Positions 43,289-52,192 of a stretch of DNA of 64,000 nt are shown one piece after another (positions within the stretch are counted from its first letter, which is position 1; every line of letters begins with the position of its first letter). The notes under the pieces are model-generated. The model was not told the origin of the DNA. It did not search any database and was given only the letters and a program-made list of their open reading frames with translations. A program made the translations under genes and the position numbers. This stretch comes from Rhodoglobus vestalii. Lineage in GTDB: Bacteria > Actinomycetota > Actinomycetes > Actinomycetales > Microbacteriaceae. The stretch covers positions 1,984,001-2,048,000 of the forward strand of contig NZ_VFRA01000001.1 in assembly GCF_006788895.1 (NCBI RefSeq), written 5' to 3'.

Positions 43289-44611
43289 GTGTTCAAAGCT
43301 GTCGCGCGGATTGTCCGCACGCCTGACCTTCGCAGGAAGATCGGGTTCACACTAGGCATCATCGCGCTGTTTAGGCTTGGATCGTTCATCCCAGCGCCGT
43401 TCGTTGACTTCGGCAATGTTCAGCTGTGTCTCGCAGCCAACTCGTCCAGCGGTGGGCTGTATGACCTCATCAACCTGTTCAGTGGCGGGGCTCTCCTCCA
43501 ACTTTCCGTATTTGCCCTCGGAATTATGCCGTACATCACGGCGTCGATCATCGTGCAACTACTCCGCGTGGTGATCCCGCACTTCGAAACTCTTCACAAG
43601 GATGGCCAGTCGGGCCAGTCGACACTAACGCAGTACACGCGTTACCTCACCATCGCTCTGGCAATCCTTCAGTCAACGACGTTGATCACGGTGGCCCGCA
43701 GCGGCGCTCTCTTCCAATCAGCCGGCGTTCCCGAATGTAACCAACTCATTACCAACGATGCCTGGTACGCCATTCTTTTGATGGTCATCACGATGACCGC
43801 GGGCACCGGGCTCATCATGTGGATGGGTGAGCTCGTCACCGAGCGCGGTATCGGCAACGGAATGTCGTTGCTGATCTTCGTCTCGATTGCGGCCACTTTC
43901 CCGAGCGCGCTCTGGGGCATCTACCTCAGCAGCGGCCTCGAAATCTTCACTCTCGTGTTGCTCATGGGTATCCTGATTATGGGTGCCGTGGTCTTCGTTG
44001 AACAGTCGCAGCGACGCATTCCTGTTCAATACGCGAAGCGGATGGTCGGCCGACGCACTTACGGCGGCAACAACACGTACATCCCGATCAAGGTCAACAT
44101 GGCTGGCGTGATCCCCGTGATCTTCGCCTCATCGCTGTTGTACCTGCCCGCATTGATCGCCAACTTCAACCAGCCACAAGCTGGAGACACACCATCAGCG
44201 TGGGTCGTCTGGATTCAGAACAACCTCGTTTCTGGCGATAGCCCGATCTACATGATCGGCTACTTCCTGCTGATCGTTGGCTTTACCTACTTCTACGTTG
44301 CGATTACCTTCAACCCCGAGGAAGTCGCCGACAACATGAAGAAATATGGCGGCTTCATCCCCGGTATTCGAGCAGGTCGACCGACCGCAGAATATCTTGA
44401 CTACGTTCTGACTCGCGTCACACTGCCCGGCTCGCTGTACCTCGGCGTTGTGGCACTGATTCCACTGATCGCGTTCGTTGTCATTGGGGCCAACCAGAAC
44501 TTCCCATTCGGCGGAGCAAGCATTCTGATTATCGTCGGCGTTGGTCTTGAGACGGTCAAGCAAATCGATGCGCAGCTGCAGCAGCGCCACTACGAAGGTT
44601 TGTTACGGTGA
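43289..44611 (+). CDS. secY: Preprotein translocase channel subunit SecY
   Basis: Core of the Sec protein-export channel, 440 aa with ten membrane helices. Landmarks: RRKIGFTLGIIALFRLGSF (helix 1), the plug region with GGALLQLSVFALGIMPYI, and the cytoplasmic loop with VEQSQRRIPVQYAKRMVGRR. GTG 43289 is preceded by CGGAGG. Its stop overlaps adk by four bases, the usual secY-adk pair. A structured 125-base spacer separates it from rplO. Confidence 0.98.
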   Translation: MFKAVARIVRTPDLRRKIGFTLGIIALFRLGSFIPAPFVDFGNVQLCLAANSSSGGLYDLINLFSGGALLQLSVFALGIMPYITASIIVQLLRVVIPHFETLHKDGQSGQSTLTQYTRYLTIALAILQSTTLITVARSGALFQSAGVPECNQLITNDAWYAILLMVITMTAGTGLIMWMGELVTERGIGNGMSLLIFVSIAATFPSALWGIYLSSGLEIFTLVLLMGILIMGAVVFVEQSQRRIPVQYAKRMVGRRTYGGNNTYIPIKVNMAGVIPVIFASSLLYLPALIANFNQPQAGDTPSAWVVWIQNNLVSGDSPIYMIGYFLLIVGFTYFYVAITFNPEEVADNMKKYGGFIPGIRAGRPTAEYLDYVLTRVTLPGSLYLGVVALIPLIAFVVIGANQNFPFGGASILIIVGVGLETVKQIDAQLQQRHYEGLLR

Positions 44612-45207
44612 CTCGACTCCTACTGATCGGCCCACCCGGTGCAGGAAAAGGCACTCAAGCGGTACACCTCGCTGAGATCTACGGAATTCCTGCGATCTCG
44701 ACCGGTGACATCTTTCGCAGCAATGTGAAAAATGGCACCGAATTGGGCACCAAAGCCAAAGCATTTATGGACGCCGGTGACAACGTTCCCGATTCTCTGA
44801 CGAACGCGCTCATTCGTGATCGCCTAGAGGACGATGATGCGCAAGAAGGGTTTCTTCTCGACGGGTACCCGCGCACCACCGACCAGGTTCGCGAGCTCGA
44901 CGCATTCTTGGCGAGCCATGGTGCTGCCCTCGATGCTGTAGTGGAGCTTGAAGCAGACCCCGAGGTTGTCGTTGCTCGGCTCCGCAAGCGTGCCCTCGAG
45001 CAGGGTCGCAGCGATGACACCGAAGCAGTGGTTCGTCACCGCCTTGAGGTCTACGCTGAGCAGACAGCGCCACTCATTAAGGTCTACGGCTCGAGAGGCG
45101 TGGTTGTCACGATTGACGCGCTCGGCGAAATTGATGCGGTTACCGCTCGCATTACCGGGGCTCTCGTTGACCGCGGCATCGTCGCAGCCGACGCATTCAA
45201 GCCGTGA
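44608..45207 (+). CDS. adk: Adenylate kinase, short form
   Basis: Cytosolic enzyme balancing ATP, ADP and AMP. P-loop GPPGAGKGTQ at residues 8-17, AMP site STGDIFRS, and LLDGYPRTTDQ. At 199 aa it is the short actinobacterial type: the LID is a brief loop without the cysteine zinc cluster found in longer Gram-positive forms. GTG start overlapping the secY TGA. A terminator follows at 45255-45287. Confidence 0.97.
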   Translation: MTRLLLIGPPGAGKGTQAVHLAEIYGIPAISTGDIFRSNVKNGTELGTKAKAFMDAGDNVPDSLTNALIRDRLEDDDAQEGFLLDGYPRTTDQVRELDAFLASHGAALDAVVELEADPEVVVARLRKRALEQGRSDDTEAVVRHRLEVYAEQTAPLIKVYGSRGVVVTIDALGEIDAVTARITGALVDRGIVAADAFKP

Positions 45208-45254
45208 AGGCGTCATTTTAGCGCCAGCTTGGTGAAATGCCCGGGATTAGCGTA

Positions 45255-45287
45255 GGCTTGATCCTTGGTGCTTCAGGCCGTTTTTTT
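45255..45287 (+). terminator. Terminator after adk
   Basis: GGCTTGA (45255-45261) pairs with TCAGGCC (45273-45279), seven pairs with one G-T, followed by G and seven T residues (45281-45287). This is the most classical T-tailed terminator of the ribosomal region and separates secY-adk from infA. Confidence 0.65.
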
Positions 45288-45365
45288 CGTGCCTAGGTTT
45301 TTTCGAAAGCCACCCACCACAATCCACGCAGACCAGCGAACTCCACTTATAGCGACGAAGAGGCT

Positions 45366-45587
45366 ATGGCCAAAAAAGACGGTGTCATTGAGATTGAAGG
45401 AGCAGTAGTTGAAGCTCTGCCCAACGCGATGTTTCGTGTTGAGTTGAGTAACGGCCACGTAGTGCTCGCACACATCTCCGGCAAAATGCGACAGAACTAC
45501 ATTCGAATCCTTCCGGAGGACCGTGTGGTTGTAGAGCTGAGCCCGTATGACCTGACTCGCGGCCGGATCACCTACCGCTATAAGTAA
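45366..45587 (+). CDS. infA: Translation initiation factor IF-1
   Basis: S1/OB-fold factor that blocks the A site during initiation. 73 aa, full length: [36 protein letters not shown] and the end [19 protein letters not shown] precedes the ATG. It heads the infA-rpmJ-rpsM-rpsK group. Confidence 0.98.
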   Translation: MAKKDGVIEIEGAVVEALPNAMFRVELSNGHVVLAHISGKMRQNYIRILPEDRVVVELSPYDLTRGRITYRYK

Positions 45588-45664
45588 GAGGGCGCTGGAA
45601 AGTAACGTCCACTTCTCCTTTGCGGGATTAGTGGAACGAAGACAGCGATTCACAAGGAAAAATT

Positions 45665-45781
45665 ATGAAGGTCAACCCCAGCGTCAAGCCCATGTGCGAC
45701 AACTGCCGCGTAATTCGTCGCAACGGACGCGTCATGATCATCTGCAAGTCAAACCCGCGTCACAAGCAACGCCAGGGCTAA
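45665..45781 (+). CDS. rpmJ: 50S ribosomal protein L36
   Basis: The smallest ribosomal protein: 38 codons beginning [20 protein letters not shown] and ending PRHKQRQG. It is the zinc-binding form, with C11, C14, C27 and H32 (CDNC, C, PRH) as ligands. AAGGAAAAATT lies before the ATG. It occupies the standard place between infA and rpsM. Confidence 0.96.
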   Translation: MKVNPSVKPMCDNCRVIRRNGRVMIICKSNPRHKQRQG

Positions 45782-45838
45782 GGTTTCGCGAGCAGAGCGC
45801 ACCGTTGCAGAGGTGGACCGAGCAATCGTCACACACCG

Positions 45839-45860
45839 CAGCACACAACTAAATACACAG
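45839..45860 (+). repeat. 22-nt spacer element, copy 1 (upstream of rpsM)
   Basis: This stretch begins CAGCACACAACT and ends ATACACAG. It matches the element at 46878-46899 in 20 of 22 positions. It lies in the 193-base rpmJ-rpsM spacer, 24 bases before a hairpin CTCGC/GCGAG with a GCAA loop (45884-45897). Its role is unknown. Confidence 0.55.
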
Positions 45861-45883
45861 AACTAGCAGCACCAGATCCGCAG

Positions 45884-45897
45884 CTCGCGCAAGCGAG
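45884..45897 (+). other. GNRA-capped hairpin in the rpmJ-rpsM spacer
   Basis: CTCGC (45884-45888) pairs with GCGAG (45893-45897) around GCAA. It is short but the tetraloop is of the stable GNRA kind, and a related hairpin with the same loop occurs before rpoA. Confidence 0.4.
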
Positions 45898-45974
45898 AAA
45901 CGGGGACACCACCGGTTGGAGGCCGGCGCACAGGTATTGTTACAGACCTCCACTCACTCACAGGAGAAGCCACT

Positions 45975-46349
45975 ATGGCACGTCTAGCCGGCGTCGACAT
46001 CCCACGCGATAAGCGTGTAGAGGTCGCACTGACTTACATTTACGGTGTTGGCCGCACGAGGGCACTCAAAACCCTCGCCGACACACAAATCAGCGGAGAA
46101 ATTCGCGTTCACGATCTCACCGATGACCAGCTCATCGTGCTGCGTGACTACATCGAAGGAAACTTCCAGGTAGAAGGTGACCTCCGTCGTGAGGTCGCCG
46201 CAGATATTCGCCGCAAGGTTGAAATCGGCAGCTACCAGGGTATCCGTCACCGCAAGGGACTGCCCGTCCATGGACAGCGCACCAAGACCAACGCTCGCAC
46301 TCGCAAGGGTCCGAAGCGCACCGTAGCCGGCAAGAAGAAGGCCCGATAG
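45975..46349 (+). CDS. rpsM: 30S ribosomal protein S13
   Basis: Head protein contacting P-site tRNA and the large subunit. 124 aa: [21 protein letters not shown] then [12 protein letters not shown] and the C-terminal basic tail [32 protein letters not shown] precedes ATG. rpsK follows after 51 bases that contain a small CTGGG/CCCAG hairpin (46353-46368). Confidence 0.98.
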   Translation: MARLAGVDIPRDKRVEVALTYIYGVGRTRALKTLADTQISGEIRVHDLTDDQLIVLRDYIEGNFQVEGDLRREVAADIRRKVEIGSYQGIRHRKGLPVHGQRTKTNARTRKGPKRTVAGKKKAR

Positions 46350-46400
46350 ACCCTGGGTTCATTCCCAGCGTCGTCGCCATCACAGTTTTAGGAGAAAACA

Positions 46401-46799
46401 ATGGCAGCACCAAAATCGGCCGCTCGTAAGCCGCGTCGTAAAGAGAAGAAGAACGTTGCAGTGGGTCAGGCTCACATCAAGTCAACGTTCAACAACACCA
46501 TCGTCACCATCACCGATCCCACCGGCGCAGTTCTGGCCTGGTCGTCATCAGGTGTCGTCGGCTTCAAGGGTTCGCGCAAGTCAACCCCGTATGCCGCCCA
46601 GATGTCTGCTGAGTCGGCTGCACGCCAGGCTCAGGAGCACGGTGTCAAAAAGGTTGACGTATTCGTGAAGGGACCGGGTTCGGGTCGTGAAACTGCGATT
46701 CGTTCACTGCAGGCCGCTGGCCTCGAAGTGGGTTCGATCAACGATGTAACACCGCAGACGCACAACGGTTGCCGTCCGCCCAAGCGTCGTCGCGTTTAG
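46401..46799 (+). CDS. rpsK: 30S ribosomal protein S11
   Basis: Platform protein near the E site. 132 aa with the conserved [19 protein letters not shown] and the end [23 protein letters not shown] precedes ATG 46401. In many bacteria rpsD (S4) comes next; here there is a 164-base structured spacer and then rpoA. Confidence 0.98.
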   Translation: MAAPKSAARKPRRKEKKNVAVGQAHIKSTFNNTIVTITDPTGAVLAWSSSGVVGFKGSRKSTPYAAQMSAESAARQAQEHGVKKVDVFVKGPGSGRETAIRSLQAAGLEVGSINDVTPQTHNGCRPPKRRRV

Positions 46800-46810
46800 T
46801 TTCTCGCCGT

Positions 46811-46832
46811 ACTAGCGAGGCAACTCGCTAGT
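46811..46832 (+). other. GNRA-capped hairpin after rpsK
   Basis: ACTAGCGAG (46811-46819) pairs perfectly with CTCGCTAGT (46824-46832) around GCAA. An outer CGCC (46805-46808) may pair with GGCG (46836-46839) across a small internal loop. No T-run follows, so it may be an RNA processing or regulatory structure rather than a simple terminator. Confidence 0.55.
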
Positions 46833-46877
46833 GCTGGCGTCGTGGCGGGGGCTAATCGCGGCCCTCGCTCACAGTTC

Positions 46878-46899
46878 CAGCGCACAACTCAATACACAG
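46878..46899 (+). repeat. 22-nt spacer element, copy 2 (upstream of rpoA)
   Basis: It begins CAGCGCACAACT and ends ATACACAG, and differs from the copy at 45839-45860 at two positions only. It lies 65 bases before rpoA, between the GCAA hairpin and the hairpin at 46924-46945. Confidence 0.55.
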
Positions 46900-46923
46900 T
46901 CGGGCCAGCCACCCGTCGCCCAC

Positions 46924-46945
46924 AAGTGTCATATAGCGGACACTT
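46924..46945 (+). promoter_or_regulatory. Inverted repeat just upstream of the rpoA ribosome site
   Basis: AAGTGTC (46924-46930) and GACACTT (46939-46945) form a seven-pair inverted repeat with an eight-base loop. It ends five bases before the AAAGGA ribosome site of rpoA, so it could act in RNA as a translation-control hairpin or in DNA as an operator. Confidence 0.45.
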
Positions 46946-46963
46946 CGCCGAAAGGAATTACCA

Positions 46964-47959
46964 GTGCTCATTGCACAGCGTCCCACCCTTGCTGAGGAGA
47001 ACATCTCCGAATTCCGTTCACGGTTCGTTATCGAGCCACTTGAACCTGGTTTCGGGTACACCCTCGGAAACTCCATGCGTCGTACTCTTCTTTCGTCGAT
47101 TCCCGGAGCAGCTGTTACCAGCATCCGCATCGACGGCGTACTCCACGAGTTCAGCACCGTCGCCGGTGTTAAAGAAGATGTCACCGAGGTCATCCTCAAC
47201 ATCAAGAACCTGGTTGTCTCGAGCGAGCACGACGAGCCGATCACCGCTTACCTGCGCAAGCAGGGTGCCGGGGAGGTTACGGCAGCTGACATCTCAGCAC
47301 CCGCCGGTGTTGAAATTCACAACCCGGAGCTCGTCATCGCAACACTCAATGACAAAGCCAAGTTCGAACTTGAGCTCACAATCGAGCGCGGCCGTGGCTA
47401 CGTCACGGCAACTCAGAACCGCAGCGAATTCAGCGAAGCCGGCCAGATTCCGGTCGACTCGATTTACTCGCCCGTGCTCAAGGTCACCTACCGCGTCGAG
47501 GCAACTCGTGCCGGTGAGCGCACTGACTTCGACCGCCTAGTTGTGGATGTCGAAACCAAGTCGGCAATCACCCCGCGTGATGCTGTGGCTTCAGCCGGTC
47601 GCACACTGACCGAACTGTTCGGACTCGCTCGCGAGCTCAACACGGCTGCCGAGGGTATTGAGATTGGTCCTGCACCCGTTGACGCTGTGCTGTCGACCGA
47701 GCTCAGCATGCCGATCGAAGACCTTGACCTTTCGGTGCGCAGCTACAACTGCCTCAAGCGCGAGGGAATCAACACCGTCAGCGAACTGGTGGCTCTGTCA
47801 GAGACCCAGCTCATGAACATCCGTAACTTCGGTCAGAAGTCGGTTGATGAAGTTCGCGACAAGCTCGTCGAGATGGGATTGTCGCTGAAAGACAGCGTTC
47901 CTGGATTTGATGGAGCGCACTTCTACGGCGGATACGCCGACGACGAGACCAACGCTTGA
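46964..47959 (+). CDS. rpoA: DNA-directed RNA polymerase alpha subunit
   Basis: Assembly platform of RNA polymerase, with an N-terminal dimerisation domain ([20 protein letters not shown]) and a C-terminal domain that binds UP elements and activators ([20 protein letters not shown], then [17 protein letters not shown]). 331 aa. GTG 46964 follows AAAGGAATTACCA. rplQ is 38 bases downstream. Confidence 0.98.
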   Translation: MLIAQRPTLAEENISEFRSRFVIEPLEPGFGYTLGNSMRRTLLSSIPGAAVTSIRIDGVLHEFSTVAGVKEDVTEVILNIKNLVVSSEHDEPITAYLRKQGAGEVTAADISAPAGVEIHNPELVIATLNDKAKFELELTIERGRGYVTATQNRSEFSEAGQIPVDSIYSPVLKVTYRVEATRAGERTDFDRLVVDVETKSAITPRDAVASAGRTLTELFGLARELNTAAEGIEIGPAPVDAVLSTELSMPIEDLDLSVRSYNCLKREGINTVSELVALSETQLMNIRNFGQKSVDEVRDKLVEMGLSLKDSVPGFDGAHFYGGYADDETNA

Positions 47960-47997
47960 GCCGCTGGCTCGAAACTTTGACACTGGAGAATTAGAAA

Positions 47998-48567
47998 ATG
48001 CCTACACCTACTAAGGGCCCACGTCTCGGCGGTGGACCGGCGCATGAGCGCCACATGCTCGCCAATTTGGCCGCAGCCCTGTTCACTCACAAGAGCATCA
48101 AGACAACGGAAATGCGTGCCAAGCGCCTGCGTCCCGTTGCTGAGCGCCTCATCACGTTTGCGAAGAAGGGCGACCTGCACAACCGTCGCCGTGCACTCGG
48201 AATTATTGGTGACAAGACCGTTATCCACGAGCTGTTCACCGTAATTGCACCGCAGGTTGAACTCCGTGAGGGCGGCTACACCCGCATCACAAAGCTTGGT
48301 TTCCGCAAGGGCGATAACGCTTCGATGGTTCAAATGGAGCTCGTACTCGAACCCGTTACCCCAAAGAAGAAGTCGTCGAAGGCTTCGGCAAAGACAGCGC
48401 CCAAGGCTGCCGCAGAAGAGCCAGCCGCAGAGGAGACAGCCGCAGAGGGAGCTCCTGTCGCAGATGAGACTGCTACTGAAGAGGTAGCAACCGAGGACGT
48501 AGCGGTAGGTGCTTCGGCCGACGATGCTCCTGCCGATGATGCTGCTGAGACGGCAGAAAAGAAGTAA
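47998..48567 (+). CDS. rplQ: 50S ribosomal protein L17 with acidic C-terminal tail
   Basis: Large-subunit protein at the tunnel exit. The core (residues 1-120; [20 protein letters not shown]) is the normal length, but from about residue 121 there is a 69-residue tail, first Lys/Ala-rich and then strongly acidic (Glu, Asp, Ala). Total 189 aa against 127 in E. coli. TGGAGAATTAGAAA precedes the ATG. A terminator follows. Confidence 0.96.
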   Translation: MPTPTKGPRLGGGPAHERHMLANLAAALFTHKSIKTTEMRAKRLRPVAERLITFAKKGDLHNRRRALGIIGDKTVIHELFTVIAPQVELREGGYTRITKLGFRKGDNASMVQMELVLEPVTPKKKSSKASAKTAPKAAAEEPAAEETAAEGAPVADETATEEVATEDVAVGASADDAPADDAAETAEKK

Positions 48568-48585
48568 CTTTCGTAGTGTGAGATC

Positions 48586-48618
48586 ACCCCGGTTCCGCCT
48601 CGCGCGGGCCGGGGTTTT
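48586..48618 (+). terminator. Terminator after rplQ
   Basis: ACCCCGG (48586-48592) pairs with CCGGGGT (48609-48615), with further pairing possible in the 16-base loop (CCGC with GCGG), followed by four T residues (48615-48618). It closes the alpha operon before truA. Confidence 0.75.
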
Positions 48619-48640
48619 CTCGTAGAAATAGGATTGAATT

Positions 48641-49570
48641 ATGGATCAGCCGACTTCTCACGCGCCCAGTGGCGAGCACTGTGAGCCGTCGCTGACTCGG
48701 TTGCGACTCAATCTTTCGTATGACGGTACCGATTTTTTCGGCTGGGGCAAGCAGCCGGCACTGCGCACCGTTCAGGGAACGATCGAAGACGCCCTGGGCG
48801 TGATCTTCCGCCGGTTCGGCGTTATTCCATCCCTCGTCGTCGCCGGCCGCACGGATGCCGGTGTGCACGCAAGCGGTCAAGTGGCCCACCTTGATCTCAC
48901 TGATGCCCAGCTGCGCAGTCTGGACCGCCCTCGTCGGGGAAATCTTCGCGGTCGCCGCTATGACGGGCCCGCATCTTTGGCGCGCCGGATTAACGGGATC
49001 GCGGGTCTTGAGGCTGACATCCATGTGTCGCAGTCAGCGATTGCGGCCGCCGGTTTTGATGCGCGCTTTTCGCCGCTGTGGCGCCGATACGAGTACCGCA
49101 TCGCAGACAATGAGTCGCCTCGAGACCCCCGGTATCGAAACCATACGGTGTGGTACCCCGCCACGCTCGACCTCGATGCGATGAATGCTGCGGCACGCGA
49201 GCTGCTTGGCCTTCACGATTGGGCGGCCTACTGCAAACCTCGCGAGGGTGCCTCGACGGTGAGGTCACTGGAACGCTTTAGCTGGCGACGTAACGAAGAG
49301 GGCGTCATCGTCGCCGGGGTGCGGGCTGACGCCTTCTGTCACAGCATGGTGCGGTCACTCGTGGGCGCAGGCGTGTTTGTGGGGCAGGGCAAACTGGAAG
49401 CTTCGCGGCCCGTCGACATTCGTGATGAGCGTTCAAAGGGGAGTGAATTCAAGGTGATGCCGGCCAAGGGCCTCACTCTCGTTGAGGTGGGTTACCCGCC
49501 AGACGCCGGATTGGCGGCGAGGGCAGAGCTCACGCGATCCCACCGCGATCCACTCGACCTGCTGGACTAG
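48641..49570 (+). CDS. truA: tRNA pseudouridine(38-40) synthase
   Basis: Makes pseudouridine in the anticodon arm of many tRNAs. 309 aa, a little longer than the E. coli enzyme (270). RLNLSYDGTDFFGWGKQP marks the start of the core after 23 extra residues; the catalytic aspartate is in AGRTDAGVHASGQV; FCHSMVRSLVGAGVFVGQG is the C-terminal motif. The start is ATG 48641 after a weak AATAGGA site. It follows the alpha operon, as in many actinomycetes. Confidence 0.94.
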   Translation: MDQPTSHAPSGEHCEPSLTRLRLNLSYDGTDFFGWGKQPALRTVQGTIEDALGVIFRRFGVIPSLVVAGRTDAGVHASGQVAHLDLTDAQLRSLDRPRRGNLRGRRYDGPASLARRINGIAGLEADIHVSQSAIAAAGFDARFSPLWRRYEYRIADNESPRDPRYRNHTVWYPATLDLDAMNAAARELLGLHDWAAYCKPREGASTVRSLERFSWRRNEEGVIVAGVRADAFCHSMVRSLVGAGVFVGQGKLEASRPVDIRDERSKGSEFKVMPAKGLTLVEVGYPPDAGLAARAELTRSHRDPLDLLD

Positions 49571-49627
49571 GCACAGCGCTCAACTAGGCACAGCACCGTT
49601 TGCTGCGGGGCCGAACTTCAGCTATCG

Positions 49628-49655
49628 TTGACCCTTGGTGTCTGCACTATAGGGT
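49628..49655 (+). promoter_or_regulatory. Probable promoter of rplM-rpsI
   Basis: TTGACC (49628-49633) is followed after 16 bases by TAGGGT (49650-49655); the sequence CACTATAGGGT around the -10 also offers TATAGG in another register. The leader before rplM would be about 100 bases. Confidence 0.55.
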
Positions 49656-49759
49656 GCGGCATCCGATCATGAGCCCTCCAACCGGAATTGTTTCTTCTGA
49701 AACAACCATCGGAGCGGGATTCACGAACACCTCACTCGATCAATGAAAGCAGCATTATT

Positions 49760-50206
49760 GTGACGCGCACCTATTCGCCCAAGCCCGACGACGTAACGCG
49801 GGAATGGGTCATCATCGACGCCGCCGATATCGTTCTCGGCCGCCTTGCCAGCCATGCAGCAGTTTTGCTCCGTGGAAAGCACAAGGCCACCTTTGCTCCT
49901 CACATGGACATGGGTGACTTCGTCATCATCATCAACGCTGAGAAGGTTGCCCTCACCGGCTCCAAGCTCGCGCAGAAGAAGGCCTACCGCCACTCCGGTT
50001 ACCCGGGCGGGCTGACGGCCACGACGTACTCCGAGATGTTGGAGAAGCACCCCACACGTGCCGTAGAAAAGGCAATCCGTGGAATGCTCCCCAAGAACTC
50101 ACTCGGTCGCGCTCAGTTGACCAAGCTGAAGGTATACGCAGGTGCAGAGCACCCGCACGCTGCCCAGCAGCCCACCCCGTACACCCTCACCCAGGTCGCT
50201 CAGTAG
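49760..50206 (+). CDS. rplM: 50S ribosomal protein L13
   Basis: Early-assembly large-subunit protein. The frame is open from 49688, but the GTG at 49760 gives the standard N-terminus [20 protein letters not shown] and 148 aa, so I start there; the ribosome site is weak (GAAAGCAGC). Core motifs: [30 protein letters not shown] and [17 protein letters not shown]. rpsI is 41 bases downstream. Confidence 0.96.
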   Translation: MTRTYSPKPDDVTREWVIIDAADIVLGRLASHAAVLLRGKHKATFAPHMDMGDFVIIINAEKVALTGSKLAQKKAYRHSGYPGGLTATTYSEMLEKHPTRAVEKAIRGMLPKNSLGRAQLTKLKVYAGAEHPHAAQQPTPYTLTQVAQ

Positions 50207-50247
50207 CGCCCGCGCTTTACGTAGCCAAGACTTAAGGACTTATTACA

Positions 50248-50736
50248 GTGGCCAAGATCGAAGATTCAATCACCGAGGGTGCTCCCGAGTCGTACACGAC
50301 TGAATCGGCAGCAACCGAGGCGCCCGCAGCGCCCCGCCCCGTACTCACCGTTCCCGGTGCAGCCGTCGGGCGTCGCAAGCAGGCAATCGCCCGCGTACGC
50401 CTTGTTCCCGGCTCGGGCACCATCACGGTCAACGGCCGTGAGCTCGCCGAGTACTTTCCCAACAAGCTTCACCAGCAGCTCATCAACGACCCGTTCAAGA
50501 TTCTTGATCTGCTCGGTGGTTACGACGTAATCGCACGCATCACCGGCGGTGGCCCTTCGGGTCAGGCTGGCGCACTGCGTTTGGGTATCGCTCGTTCGCT
50601 CAACCAGATCGACGAAGAGAACAACCGCGCTGCCCTCAAAAAGGCCGGCTTCCTCACCCGTGACGCTCGCGTCAAGGAGCGTAAGAAGGCTGGACTCAAG
50701 AAGGCACGTAAGGCGCCTCAGTTCTCGAAGCGCTAA
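50248..50736 (+). CDS. rpsI: 30S ribosomal protein S9 with N-terminal extension
   Basis: Head protein whose C-terminal tail reaches P-site tRNA; the end KAPQFSKR carries the terminal Lys-Arg. 162 aa against 130 in E. coli because of about 33 extra acidic and Ala/Thr-rich residues before [21 protein letters not shown] start after TAAGGAC. glmM begins 26 bases on. Confidence 0.97.
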   Translation: MAKIEDSITEGAPESYTTESAATEAPAAPRPVLTVPGAAVGRRKQAIARVRLVPGSGTITVNGRELAEYFPNKLHQQLINDPFKILDLLGGYDVIARITGGGPSGQAGALRLGIARSLNQIDEENNRAALKKAGFLTRDARVKERKKAGLKKARKAPQFSKR

Positions 50737-50762
50737 CGCGCTTCACCTGCTAGCGGCAACGC

Positions 50763-52124
50763 ATGGCGCGTCTTTTTGGTACCGATGGCGTTCGTGGCCT
50801 CGCGAACAGTGATCTTACTGTCGAGCTTGCACTCGGCTTGGCTCAGGCGGCAGCAGTCGTACTGGGCCAGGGCCGGGTTGCCGATGGTCGTCGCGCTTCA
50901 GGGCGCCGGCCTGTAGCGGTAGTCGCTCGTGATCCCCGTGTGTCTGGTGAGTTCATCTCAGCGGCAGTATCTGCCGGCCTCGCGAGTTCTGGCGTAGACG
51001 TTTTTGATGCCGGAGTAATTCCTACCCCCGCAGCAGCTTTCCTTGTCGCTGATTTCAAAGCCGACCTCGGGGTCATGATCTCGGCGTCGCACAATCCTGC
51101 ACCCGACAACGGAATCAAGTTTTTCGGGCAGGGTGGCACCAAACTTCCCGATGAGGTCGAAGACCGCATCGAAGCGGCGCTTGCCGCGCCCAGTCTTGCG
51201 CCCACAGGCACCGAGGTTGGTCGTATCCGCCGGTTTGCCGATGCTGAAGACCGCTACGTTGTGCACCTGTTGTCGACGTTGCCCAACCAACTCGGCGGCA
51301 TCCATGTGCTACTCGACTGCGCTCACGGTGCGGCCTCCGGAGTTTCGCCGCAGGTGTTTACCGATGCCGGTGCCAAAGTCACGGTGATTGGTGCCGATCC
51401 CGACGGCATCAATATCAACGACGGTGTCGGATCAACCCACCTCGACAATCTCGCTGCCGCAGTGCTCTCCCACGGCGCAGACCTCGGTATCGCCCATGAT
51501 GGCGACGCAGATCGCTGCCTGGCTGTCGACAAAGAGGGCAATGTTGTTGACGGTGATCAGATCATGGCGATTCTCGCTGTTTCGATGGCCCAGCGTGGTG
51601 TGCTCCAAGATCGTACACTCGTCGCGACGGTTATGAGCAACCTCGGGCTTCGTCGGGCGATGGCGGAGAACAACATAAAGATGTTGGAAACCAAAGTGGG
51701 CGACCGCTATGTTCTCGAAGCGCTTGGTGAGCACGGCCTATCGCTGGGTGGCGAACAGTCTGGGCACGTCATCATGACCAAATTCGCGACAACCGGTGAT
51801 GGCATCCTCACGGGGTTGCACCTTGTCGCCGAAATGAAACGCACCGGTAAAACTCTTGCCGAGTTGGCTTCGGTGATGACGGTCTACCCGCAGGTTCTTG
51901 AGAACGTGCGAGGTGTTGATCATCACTCGCTGGGCTCTAACACGGTGATTGCAGATGCCGTTGGCGCGGTGGAAGCAGAGCTGGGCGACTCCGGTCGCGT
52001 GCTGTTGCGCGCATCGGGCACTGAACCCATGGTTCGTGTGATGGTGGAGGCTGAGCACCATGATGCCGCCGAGCAGATGGCTGAACGCCTTGCTGCAGTG
52101 GTTCGTTCCCAGTTGGGCAACTAA
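50763..52124 (+). CDS. glmM: Phosphoglucosamine mutase
   Basis: Converts glucosamine-6-phosphate to glucosamine-1-phosphate on the way to UDP-GlcNAc and peptidoglycan. 453 aa of the alpha-D-phosphohexomutase family: the active serine is S109 in [16 protein letters not shown], the metal loop [11 protein letters not shown] is in domain 2, and the phosphate loop [16 protein letters not shown] is near the end. The N-terminus [15 protein letters not shown] is typical. The ribosome site is weak. With glmS downstream it covers two steps of amino-sugar synthesis. Confidence 0.97.
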   Translation: MARLFGTDGVRGLANSDLTVELALGLAQAAAVVLGQGRVADGRRASGRRPVAVVARDPRVSGEFISAAVSAGLASSGVDVFDAGVIPTPAAAFLVADFKADLGVMISASHNPAPDNGIKFFGQGGTKLPDEVEDRIEAALAAPSLAPTGTEVGRIRRFADAEDRYVVHLLSTLPNQLGGIHVLLDCAHGAASGVSPQVFTDAGAKVTVIGADPDGININDGVGSTHLDNLAAAVLSHGADLGIAHDGDADRCLAVDKEGNVVDGDQIMAILAVSMAQRGVLQDRTLVATVMSNLGLRRAMAENNIKMLETKVGDRYVLEALGEHGLSLGGEQSGHVIMTKFATTGDGILTGLHLVAEMKRTGKTLAELASVMTVYPQVLENVRGVDHHSLGSNTVIADAVGAVEAELGDSGRVLLRASGTEPMVRVMVEAEHHDAAEQMAERLAAVVRSQLGN

Positions 52125-52192
52125 CGCAACCAGTGCGTTCGCGCTGATGACCCGCGGTCGATTACAACGCAGCCGCCACACTGCGCTGCATT

